A DNA stretch of 5,800 nt, taken from NCBI GenBank assembly GCA_937901285.1, contig CALCHI010000137.1:1-5800 (forward strand), written 5' to 3'. The translations under genes were made by a program, and so were the position numbers. The number at the start of each line of letters is the position of its first letter. Position 1 is the stretch's first letter. Source of the stretch: UBA8437 sp003445035 (GTDB lineage Bacteria > Planctomycetota > Planctomycetia > Planctomycetales > Planctomycetaceae). The notes beneath the pieces were generated by a model that had not been told where the DNA came from, made no database searches, and saw only the letters and a list, made by a program, of their open reading frames with translations. Positions 1-5,800 of this stretch are shown here, piece after piece.

Positions 1-985
1 CATAGCCCTTGGCTTTGAGCACCTTGGCCATCTGGTGGTTCGCTTCGACCCAGTCATGCATGTCGTCGCGCATCACGTTTGGGTTGAGCAGATCGCGATC
101 GCCCACCGAGATGAACAAACGGATCGGCTTCTTGGGACTCTTGGGAATGATCGTCTTGTGGAAGCCCCAGGCACCATCAGGGAACCGGGGATCGAATGGC
201 CACGCCTGGTTGACGAATGTTCCCGAGGTGGTGAGCACGCGCCGGTAAAGATCGGTGCGGAACCAGGCCATGATGAGTGCTGCCGAACCGCCGGAACTCG
301 ATCCCATTGCTGCACGGCCTTCGGGATCTTTGGTCAGCTTCACCTTGCAGTGTTTCTCGACACGGGGAAGCACCTCGGTTTCGATGTACTTGGCGAACAG
401 TCCGGACATGTTGTCGTACTCTTTGCCGCGCTGGTGTCCCTGGGCGTCACCGCCGCCGTTGGCGATCTGGATGAGAATGATCGGGGGAATCCGCTCCTCC
501 GCAATCAGGTTGTCGAGAATCCGCGGCAGGCCCATGTTGGGTTTCCCCTTGGGGCCATCATGGCTGACCATGAACGGCGCTTCGCTGCCACGCTTGTACT
601 GTGCCGGAACGTAAACGGTGATCTGCCGCTTGTAGTCGATCTCGTGCGTGTCGACGATCAGCGTCTTGGGATTCTTGGGATCGACCGTGCCAAATTTCTT
701 TCTGGCAATCCCGGGGTTGTAGATCTTGGTCTGTTTTGAGTCGATCGTGAACTGCTGCACCTTGCCCCGCGCAACGCCCTCGACCGGCTTGCGTTCCGGA
801 GCCCGCACATACTTCGGTCCAATCACGAAATTGTCATACGCGTCCAGCGGCGGACTCTCGCCGGGCTTCAGCACCTTGAAAGGCGGTGCACCAGGGCCAT
901 CGAATTGGCGTACGGGTGGCGCCGCCAAGGCAGTTGCCAGAAACGCGAACGTGCAGACCAGGAACGTCGCCACAAACTTCGACAT
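1..985 (-). CDS. Secreted alpha/beta-hydrolase esterase (Fes/esterase D type), 3' end cut by window edge
   Basis: The reading frame runs from ATG at 985 to the left edge with no stop, giving 328 complete residues. Residues 1-21 form a signal peptide (MSKFVATFLVCTFAFLATALA, with an ALA-A cleavage site), so the product is exported. The core has the nucleophile elbow G228-S229-S230-S231-G232 (GxSxG), making S230 the likely nucleophile, followed by 'SGTFVNQAWPF' and 'SVGDRDLLNPN', where D296 or D298 is the likely catalytic acid. The catalytic histidine is not convincingly present; in this family it normally lies a short way after the 'KAKGY' sequence at the edge, so it is probably just outside the window. 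Known members (PF00756/COG2382-like) hydrolyse ester bonds of siderophores, feruloyl-sugars or acetylated sugars. Beside two glycosidase-like genes, removal of acyl groups from a polysaccharide is the best guess. The 5' leader has no strong Shine-Dalgarno. The gene lies 197 bp downstream of the GH127-like gene on the same strand, so co-transcription is possible. Confidence 0.88.
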   Translation of the reverse strand, partial: MSKFVATFLVCTFAFLATALAAPPVRQFDGPGAPPFKVLKPGESPPLDAYDNFVIGPKYVRAPERKPVEGVARGKVQQFTIDSKQTKIYNPGIARKKFGTVDPKNPKTLIVDTHEIDYKRQITVYVPAQYKRGSEAPFMVSHDGPKGKPNMGLPRILDNLIAEERIPPIILIQIANGGGDAQGHQRGKEYDNMSGLFAKYIETEVLPRVEKHCKVKLTKDPEGRAAMGSSSGGSAALIMAWFRTDLYRRVLTTSGTFVNQAWPFDPRFPDGAWGFHKTIIPKSPKKPIRLFISVGDRDLLNPNVMRDDMHDWVEANHQMAKVLKAKGY

Positions 986-1182
986 CACACACACTCGCAA
1001 GACGTAGGATTCTGTAATTGCCGCGTCGGAGGTCGACGCCCCAGACGACTGGTACTTCAGGATAGTGGGACGGTTCATTTTGTGCGAACCGCGGCTTCCC
1101 ACTACGGCGTGACCCGAGTTCGAAAACGCTGCCTGCCCAGGAATGGTCCCTCCGAATCAGCACGCGTCGGAAGTCACGACTG
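986..1182 (-). other. Spacer between GH127-like gene and esterase gene
   Basis: This 197-bp stretch separates two genes of the same strand. No convincing small gene is seen; the minus-strand frame covering 834-1163 overlaps the esterase in another frame and has no family resemblance. An imperfect dyad CCGA-N11-TCGG (1152-1170) lies just after the upstream stop codon, but has no T-tract, so it is not called a terminator. The 9-mer CGCGTCGGA occurs twice (1022-1030 and 1163-1171). A promoter for the esterase could lie here, but no clear -35/-10 pair was found. Confidence 0.5.
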
Positions 1183-3717
1183 TCAGTGATGATGAACGTA
1201 CCGTGTGACTTCTTTCGTCGGCGCCTTATTCGCTTTCAGGTGGTCTCGCTGGTAAAGCGGATACCCCATCTCCTTGTTCAATTCGGTGAACTTGCCGTCG
1301 TCCGAACTGATGCGTTTCAGGCTGAATTCTTTCGGCCGTGGCGAGATGTCGATCAGCGTGTTCCCTTTGAAGCGGCAGGTGAACGTCGTGTTGTAGGTGC
1401 GTTCGGTGTGCTTCTCGATTGTTTCCACCATGGGGAACGTGATGGTGACCGTGTCACCTGGTTGCAGGTCTTCGATCTGCAGTTGACGTCCCAGCCAGCG
1501 AATCGGAACCTTTCGACCGTTTACCTCGCAACGCAACGCCGTCCTGTCGACCCACAACGGTATCCGCACACTCATACGCTCGGCCTGCTTGTTCCTGAGA
1601 ACAACCTTGCCCTCGTACGGCAGGTGGCTGTCGATGTCGACCCAGGGGGAAACGCGGTTGAGCAACAGGTTGACCTGGGCCAGTCCGTTGTCGAATCGCA
1701 CCGTGGCATCCCATGCCTTGTGAATGGCAAGCATCATGTTGGCGTTGCAGCACATGGTCCACCACGCGTACATCTTGGTCGGCTCGGCACAGGACGCGAA
1801 CGCGCCGATGTTTCGTTCAATCACGTTCTCGGTGTTATTGATTTCGGGTCGCATCTCGGACTTCGGCGAATGCGAGACAATGTGCTTGAGGCGTTTGCGG
1901 TCGAGCATTTGATGTTCGACCAGGTGATTGCGGACCATCGAGTCAATGTCGTCCCAGTAGTCGCCAACTCCCGCTTCGGACAACATGAGGGCGATATCGA
2001 GCATGTCGACCAGGGCACAGCCTTCGTCGTTCTGCCCGGTTCCACCGTAGATCTTCTGGCTGGCACTCCGCCGCTGAGCCAACGGTGTGACGACCGCCGG
2101 AAAGAACCCGATCCGCACGATGCCGAACTGCCGCGAGTACTCGTAGTAGGATTTCAGGTATCGCAGCAACTGCACGTCGTTGGTCGTCGTCGCGTAGTCC
2201 GCCAGCCCAACCACGCCGGTGGCAAACCAATGAAAATGTCCCTGCCATCGCGCGTGCTCGTAGGAATCCGCCATGCTGGGCCCTTCGGCCGTGCTGCCCC
2301 AGGGTCCGCGTTTGGTCATGAAGCGGGCGACCTTTGCCGCGAGTTGTCGGGAGCTTTTGTCTCCGGTCTGTGCGTACCATCGTGAGAGAGCGCGTAGCGG
2401 ATTCCCGTTGACCTGCATATCCACGCCGCCGGGTTCGCCAGGGAGTGTCCCCTTACGAGCCGTTTGCCAGCTCTTGCCATCGCGAAGGTCGTATTCCCAG
2501 AGAACGCCGGACTTTCCACCAAGTGTAATCCGAATGGCATAGTTCGAGTTCCGCCCGCCAATGTCGACGGGCACGTTGAAATCGGACCTCATCGGATACA
2601 GCAGTCGCTCTTCCCCCGCAGACTGGTGAAAACCGAAAGGGGGTTTTGGTGTCTCGCCCCCCGGATACTTCTTGAACTTCGGGAGCAGACCAACGATGAA
2701 ATGTGCGTTCCGGTTGCCCTTGATATGTAGAGTCACCCGCAACCCGTGACCCTTTTCCGTTATCGGGAACGAACCACGACTGTGAACAATCTGCGTGTTC
2801 CAGCGATAGCGGCTCACAGACCGATTCTCGAACCGCAGCACACCGTCTTTCTGCAGAATCGACGCACCATCGTCATTGACGATGGTGACCCAATTCGACG
2901 TCTTGATGTTTGCCGAACTGAAGTCGTCGTCGAGAGCCACTTTTTTGGCGCCCGGATACTCCAACGTGACGCGATCGACGGACCAACTGCCACCGCCCTT
3001 CCGCGGGGCGGCTTCCAGAAACAGCTGATACCGCATCGCGCTGCGATTGGATTTCTCGTAGCTCTCAGCAAAACCCGCCAGTGCCAGGTCAAGCGAACTG
3101 CTGTTCTGGAACCAGGCCCACTGTTTGTTTTGCCCAGCGACCCGGTGGAGTCCTGTGACCAGCTTCTCGGTAATCGGCAGCCACTTCGGATTGCGATCGT
3201 AGTCGTGCCACGCCAGCAGGCCAGTAATCAATCGGCCCTGCGGAAACGGCCAGTACGTCTTCTCGCCAAACCGATGCCGCCACGGCCGCCCCTCCCCCTT
3301 GATCCACCACAGACCGTTTTCGTCGACATCCCTCAGCATGCTGTTGACGATCTTTCGATCGAAGTCTTCATTCTGTCGACTGCCGCTCATCCGTCTCATC
3401 CGCGGAATCACGTCGATCGCCTTCGACAGACACGGCCCCCCGTGGTTGTGGTTGAAATTCGCCGGCTGCTGATCGCAGTGTCCGCACTGAAACACTTCGT
3501 AGTTGTTGTGCGGGTCGGCCGCTCCGGTAATCGCGTTCACAGCCAGCCGAGCCCGTTCGGCCAGATCCAGCGTGTCCGGCACAATGGCCTTGTAGTAAGT
3601 GCCTTTGAGCGACGAGCCCTTTTGTTCTGGAGCCCTGATGCCTTGGGCACTCACCACCGAACAGAATAGAGCAACAGCCAGAAGGCAATTTGCCGAAAGG
3701 GATCGAGACAATACCAC
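1183..3717 (-). CDS. Secreted GH127/DUF1680-like glycoside hydrolase with inserted beta-sandwich domain
   Basis: The chosen start is GTG at 3717 (844 aa): GGAG sits 6 nt upstream and the protein then begins with a clean signal peptide (MVLSRSLSANCLLAVALFCSVVSA, then QG). An upstream TTG at 3762 would add 15 polar residues before it. Numbering below is from that TTG. Helical-barrel segments lie at about 65-250 and 447-690. The E580-x-C582 motif and C671-C672 in 'WTMCCNANMMLAIHKAW' match the zinc/cysteine active site of GH127 beta-L-arabinofuranosidases, in which the first Cys of the pair is the nucleophile. Residues about 690-810 are beta-rich, like the usual C-terminal sandwiches. Oddities are a beta-rich block at about 257-445 ('DDDFSSANIKTSNWVTIVND...GVLRFENRS') that looks like a concanavalin-type domain inserted in the barrel, a C93-x2-C96...H105-x-H107...C111 cluster, and no Glu in residues 546-579. 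The family usually runs about 600-700 aa, so this protein is long. Removal of arabinofuranose or a related sugar is likely but unproven. It is divergent from the propeller gene and upstream of the esterase. Confidence 0.85.
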   Translation of the reverse strand: MVLSRSLSANCLLAVALFCSVVSAQGIRAPEQKGSSLKGTYYKAIVPDTLDLAERARLAVNAITGAADPHNNYEVFQCGHCDQQPANFNHNHGGPCLSKAIDVIPRMRRMSGSRQNEDFDRKIVNSMLRDVDENGLWWIKGEGRPWRHRFGEKTYWPFPQGRLITGLLAWHDYDRNPKWLPITEKLVTGLHRVAGQNKQWAWFQNSSSLDLALAGFAESYEKSNRSAMRYQLFLEAAPRKGGGSWSVDRVTLEYPGAKKVALDDDFSSANIKTSNWVTIVNDDGASILQKDGVLRFENRSVSRYRWNTQIVHSRGSFPITEKGHGLRVTLHIKGNRNAHFIVGLLPKFKKYPGGETPKPPFGFHQSAGEERLLYPMRSDFNVPVDIGGRNSNYAIRITLGGKSGVLWEYDLRDGKSWQTARKGTLPGEPGGVDMQVNGNPLRALSRWYAQTGDKSSRQLAAKVARFMTKRGPWGSTAEGPSMADSYEHARWQGHFHWFATGVVGLADYATTTNDVQLLRYLKSYYEYSRQFGIVRIGFFPAVVTPLAQRRSASQKIYGGTGQNDEGCALVDMLDIALMLSEAGVGDYWDDIDSMVRNHLVEHQMLDRKRLKHIVSHSPKSEMRPEINNTENVIERNIGAFASCAEPTKMYAWWTMCCNANMMLAIHKAWDATVRFDNGLAQVNLLLNRVSPWVDIDSHLPYEGKVVLRNKQAERMSVRIPLWVDRTALRCEVNGRKVPIRWLGRQLQIEDLQPGDTVTITFPMVETIEKHTERTYNTTFTCRFKGNTLIDISPRPKEFSLKRISSDDGKFTELNKEMGYPLYQRDHLKANKAPTKEVTRYVHHH

Positions 3718-3723
3718 AGATCT

Positions 3724-3727
3724 CTCC
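3724..3727 (-). promoter_or_regulatory. Ribosome binding site (GGAG) deciding the GTG start of the GH127-like gene
   Basis: On the minus strand GGAG (3727-3724) is followed by six bases and then GTG at 3717. The alternative in-frame TTG at 3762 has an AGGAG ending directly against it, too close for normal initiation. The GTG start also places the hydrophobic signal-peptide core at the usual distance from the N-terminus. Confidence 0.6.
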
Positions 3728-3862
3728 AAGTCGATTTCGGAAGGCGACGCGCTGACAGCCAACTCCTGTGGTGCGCAATGGCCATGTGACGCGCCACCAG
3801 GATTGATAGCGTCAGGATAATCCGACCCGGCAGAGCCCGTCCAGCAGGCGTCCGGGGTCTAT

Positions 3863-3917
3863 CCGACCTGCTGATCGGTGCAAGGGCTGTGGAGTGACTT
3901 CCCGACCATGTCGTCGG
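3863..3917. promoter_or_regulatory. Pair of 16-bp dyads CCGACC-N6-TCGG, candidate operator
   Basis: Two sites share the pattern CCGACC-N6-TCGG, at 3863-3878 and 3902-3917, 39 bp apart start to start. Each contains the inverted halves CCGA and TCGG separated by 8 bp; the second extends to CCGAC/GTCGG. A further half-site, CCGACC, lies at 3822-3827, about 40 bp before the first. The placement in a divergent promoter region fits binding of a dimeric regulator, but no regulator gene is in the window and the motif is not one I recognise. Chance cannot be excluded. Confidence 0.3.
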
Positions 3918-4028
3918 ACACAACATTTTTCCGTTTGACGGTGGTCTGGTCGCTGACCGGCGTGCCCAAGGGGGATGATCTGTGTCTAATCGTGCGGGGA
4001 ACTTTCGAAGGGTAAAGGCCACAGGAAC

Positions 4029-5480
4029 ATGATGTCGCGACTCTCACTTCTTTCTCTCGTTCTGGCCATCTTGTGTGGTCCTGCCAATACAAAGGCCGAT
4101 GAACCGGCGCCGTTGCCACTGAGGTCCGGGCCTCATTTGCTCATCGACGATCATCTCATCGGGGAGCAGTCCTTCCTGCTACGCACCGTCAACAATCCGA
4201 AGAAGCGGCCAAAGCCGGTCATACCGGGCGGTGAGACGTACCGCATCAGTCAACCGTTCGTCAGCGTCGTGCGGGATGCACAGAAGGGCATTTTTCGCAT
4301 GTGGTATGAGGTTCCCGCCCCAGACCGCGACAAATCTCACGTGGCTTACACGGAGTCCAGGGATGGCATCACCTGGCCGCCGCCCCAGGTCCTGCCGAAT
4401 TTCTTTCGGGACAAAGATTACACCCACAACTGCCGTCTGAGCGTCGTCGATCACGGACCAGACTGGCCGGATGCAAGAAAACGATTTGTGATGGCCGTGG
4501 ATTCCCAGGTCCGCTCCGGGACGCGTGTTGCCTACGTCAGGATCTTCACATCTGCCGACGGGCTCGATTGGACTCTGCTCACCAGGAAACCGGACCTCGC
4601 ACACAACAACGACATCACGTCGCTGCATTGGGATCCGATTCGCAGGCAGTACATCGCCATTGCCAGCCAGGTGATTGCGGGAATCACCGGACTGGCCCGG
4701 GTTCCTCATCAATCCGAAAGCAAAGATCTGATCAACTGGTCTCCCAAAAGACAGATCGTCCAACCCAGCCTGGCGCCGATCGAAATGTACGCGAGAAATC
4801 TCAACGACGGCACAACACAGTTTTACGGCATGTCCGGAATTGTTGTTCGCGGCGATCTGATGATCGGCCTGGTCAAAGTCCTGCAGGACCACCTGAACGC
4901 CACACCCGGCAAGACGGCCGCGGAGATGGGCAGTCCCGGCCGCGCGTACGCCGGTTTCGGTTACACGGTTCTGGCCTGGAGCCGTGACGGACGAACGTGG
5001 CAGCGGGATCACGAACCGTTCATTCCGAGAAACCGTGTCCCCGGCACGTTCGACTACGCGATGTCCTGGGGAGACGCGCAGATCATCACGGAGAAGGAAA
5101 CGCTCATTTACTACGGCGGCTACAAACGCGGACACAAAGTGAACCGGACGAAAGAGCGGCAGCTTGGCTTGGCCCGCATGCCCCGCGATCGTTATGTGAG
5201 CCGCCTTGCAGGCCCGAACGTCGGCAGACTGCTGACAAAACCGCTGGTGTTGAAGGCCCGGTCCCTCACCGTGAACGCAAACGTCAGGGGGACAGGCCGT
5301 GTCCGGCTGCTCGACACCAAACGGAAGCCACTCGACGGCTTCGGGTGGGTTGAGTTCAAGGGAGATTCGGTCGAGCACAAGATCGACTGGAGCAATGGTT
5401 TGACGAGTATTTCAGGACAAGTTGTGCGGCTGGAGTTTCAACTCAAGGATTGCCAATTGTTTGGCTTTGACCTGCACTAA
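4029..5480 (+). CDS. Secreted beta-propeller glycosidase-like protein with C-terminal beta-sandwich
   Basis: The product is 483 aa from ATG at 4029. A second ATG at 4032 has better spacing (5 nt) from AGGA (4023-4026) and may be the true start. Residues 1-23 form a signal peptide with likely cleavage TKA-D. The mature protein opens with 'GPHLLIDDHLI', a pattern common in planctomycete and verrucomicrobial secreted proteins of the GH32/43-like five-bladed propeller type. Blade signatures of the form SxDGxxW recur at S110-W116, S175-W181 and S318-W324, with a variant SKDLINW at 231-237. Residues about 400-483 form a beta-rich module ('LVLKARSLTVNANVRGTGRVRLLD', then 'GDSVEHKIDW...GQVVRLEFQLKDCQLFGFDL') typical of the C-terminal sandwich in these proteins. 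Candidate acidic catalytic residues, D40/D41, D195 and E252, fit the spread seen in propeller glycosidases but are not assigned with certainty. The exact family and substrate are unknown. The gene is divergent from the GH127-like gene, consistent with a shared saccharide target. Confidence 0.82.
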   Translation: MMSRLSLLSLVLAILCGPANTKADEPAPLPLRSGPHLLIDDHLIGEQSFLLRTVNNPKKRPKPVIPGGETYRISQPFVSVVRDAQKGIFRMWYEVPAPDRDKSHVAYTESRDGITWPPPQVLPNFFRDKDYTHNCRLSVVDHGPDWPDARKRFVMAVDSQVRSGTRVAYVRIFTSADGLDWTLLTRKPDLAHNNDITSLHWDPIRRQYIAIASQVIAGITGLARVPHQSESKDLINWSPKRQIVQPSLAPIEMYARNLNDGTTQFYGMSGIVVRGDLMIGLVKVLQDHLNATPGKTAAEMGSPGRAYAGFGYTVLAWSRDGRTWQRDHEPFIPRNRVPGTFDYAMSWGDAQIITEKETLIYYGGYKRGHKVNRTKERQLGLARMPRDRYVSRLAGPNVGRLLTKPLVLKARSLTVNANVRGTGRVRLLDTKRKPLDGFGWVEFKGDSVEHKIDWSNGLTSISGQVVRLEFQLKDCQLFGFDLH

Positions 5481-5768
5481 CTTCAGGACAAACAAAAGCG
5501 GGCGCAGCGGTGACTCGCGAAGCCATGCCATTGTGGGCGAGTGTCTTCGGGATGCCCCGTGCGGCGAGCCCTGTCGTTTGCCGTCATCGGCTGGTGACAG
5601 GATGATCAACGGCACACCAAGACAGAAAATGCGCCGAAGTTGGGCAGCGTCTATTTCTTCCGGATCACATCGAAAGTTGAGCAAGCTGGCCCCAACACAT
5701 TGCCGCTTCCGCAGTTGGTCTCGGACGTAGCAATGGTCTCACGCCCCACAACACTCGAGGTTGCGACG
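5481..5768. other. Intergenic region, no supported gene
   Basis: These 288 bp follow the propeller gene. Open frames exist on both strands (plus 5422-5730, minus 5684-5412), but both overlap the 3' end of the propeller gene, contain no recognisable motif and have no good ribosome binding site, so they are not called. No GC hairpin followed by a T-tract is seen after the stop. TGCCGT...ACGGCA near 5580-5615 is an inverted repeat with a long loop and is probably chance. The end of the region carries the ribosome binding site for the next gene. Confidence 0.5.
5757..5760 (+). promoter_or_regulatory. Ribosome binding site (GAGG) for the gene at the right edge
   Basis: GAGG lies 8 nt before ATG at 5769, a normal spacing. 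The other in-frame ATG, at 5733, has no comparable site. Confidence 0.4.
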
Positions 5769-5800
5769 ATGAAAACACGGCTTACGGCATCTGGCCCCGG
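5769..5800 (+). CDS. Possible start of a gene cut by the right window edge
   Basis: ATG at 5769 opens the frame MKTRLTASGP and continues to the edge without a stop. The basic N-terminus could begin a signal peptide or any other protein; ten residues are too few to name a family. Support comes from the GAGG site 8 nt upstream and the shared orientation with the preceding propeller gene. The same frame is open back to a TGA near 5592, so a start at ATG 5733 (twelve residues longer) is the alternative. Confidence 0.4.
   Translation, partial: MKTRLTASGP

Larger units (their letters stand above)
3718..4028. promoter_or_regulatory. Divergent intergenic region between GH127-like and propeller genes
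   Basis: These 311 bp separate two divergently transcribed genes and must hold the 5' ends of both messages unless one is read through from elsewhere. No convincing sigma-70 promoter was found: TTGACG at 3935-3940 has no -10 element at proper spacing, and TCTAAT at 3985-3990 has no partner -35. No gene is supported here; the minus-strand frame from 4022 overlaps the signal-peptide region of the GH127-like gene in another frame and resembles nothing known. Two similar dyads are listed separately. Confidence 0.5.

Noticed and set aside
35..739. 234-codon plus-strand open frame at the left end
   Set aside because: It lies opposite the esterase, whose GxSxG motif and signal peptide make the minus strand the coding one.
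1186..2385. 399-codon plus-strand open frame opposite the GH127-like gene
   Set aside because: It is an antisense shadow; the opposite strand has a signal peptide and family motifs, and this frame has no recognisable domain.
2746..3669. 307-codon plus-strand open frame opposite the GH127-like gene
   Set aside because: Antisense shadow with no motif; typical of GC-rich coding sequence.
3815..3823. Short palindrome GGAT-A-ATCC
   Set aside because: Nine bases with no extended symmetry; expected by chance in a region of this size.
3997..4003. GGAACTT resembling an extracytoplasmic sigma factor -35 element
   Set aside because: It is only about 26 bp before the start codon, so its -10 would fall on the ribosome binding site; no matching -10 is seen.
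4023..4080. Lipoprotein signal for the propeller protein (cysteine at residue 16)
   Set aside because: The residues before the cysteine are A-I-L, not a proper lipobox, and a normal signal-peptidase site follows at TKA-D.
4179..5378. 399-codon minus-strand open frame opposite the propeller gene
   Set aside because: Antisense shadow; the plus strand carries the signal peptide, blade repeats and C-terminal sandwich.
5412..5730. Overlapping open frames on both strands after the propeller gene
   Set aside because: Both overlap the 3' end of a real gene, lack good ribosome binding sites and resemble no known family.

Overview
The window looks like a piece of a Planctomycetota (or closely related PVC-group) chromosome. 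This is an inference from gene style, not from a marker gene. The clues are secreted sugar-active enzymes with the 'LLIDDHLI' propeller N-terminus, a Fes-type esterase with the 'NPNVMRDDMHDWVEANHQMAKVLKAKGY' style ending, loosely packed genes, moderately high GC, and GTG/TTG starts. No rRNA, tRNA, CRISPR array, insertion sequence or phage gene was seen.

Layout. Positions 1-985 (minus) hold most of a secreted alpha/beta-hydrolase esterase whose 3' end is cut by the window edge; it has no stop codon inside the window. Positions 986-1182 are a short spacer. Positions 1183-3717 (minus) encode a large secreted protein related to GH127/DUF1680 beta-L-arabinofuranosidases, with an apparent beta-sandwich domain inserted in the helical barrel. 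Positions 3718-4028 are a divergent intergenic region with two similar 16-bp dyads. Positions 4029-5480 (plus) encode a secreted beta-propeller protein of glycosidase type with a C-terminal beta-sandwich. Positions 5481-5768 show no convincing gene. A well-placed ribosome binding site and ATG at 5769 suggest another plus-strand gene running off the right edge.

How the parts may work together. All three main products carry export signals. A deacylating esterase, a GH127-like enzyme and a propeller glycosidase side by side fit the breakdown of a decorated, arabinose- or furanose-containing polysaccharide outside the cytoplasm. The GH127-like gene and the esterase gene lie on the same strand and may be co-transcribed. 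The propeller gene is divergent from them, so the shared 311-bp region could control both sides. Substrate and pathway are inference only. The least ordinary item is the GH127-like protein: it keeps the Glu-x-Cys and Cys-Cys active-site cluster, but has a large inserted domain, a cysteine/histidine-rich N-terminal segment, and no obvious acid/base glutamate where the family usually has one.
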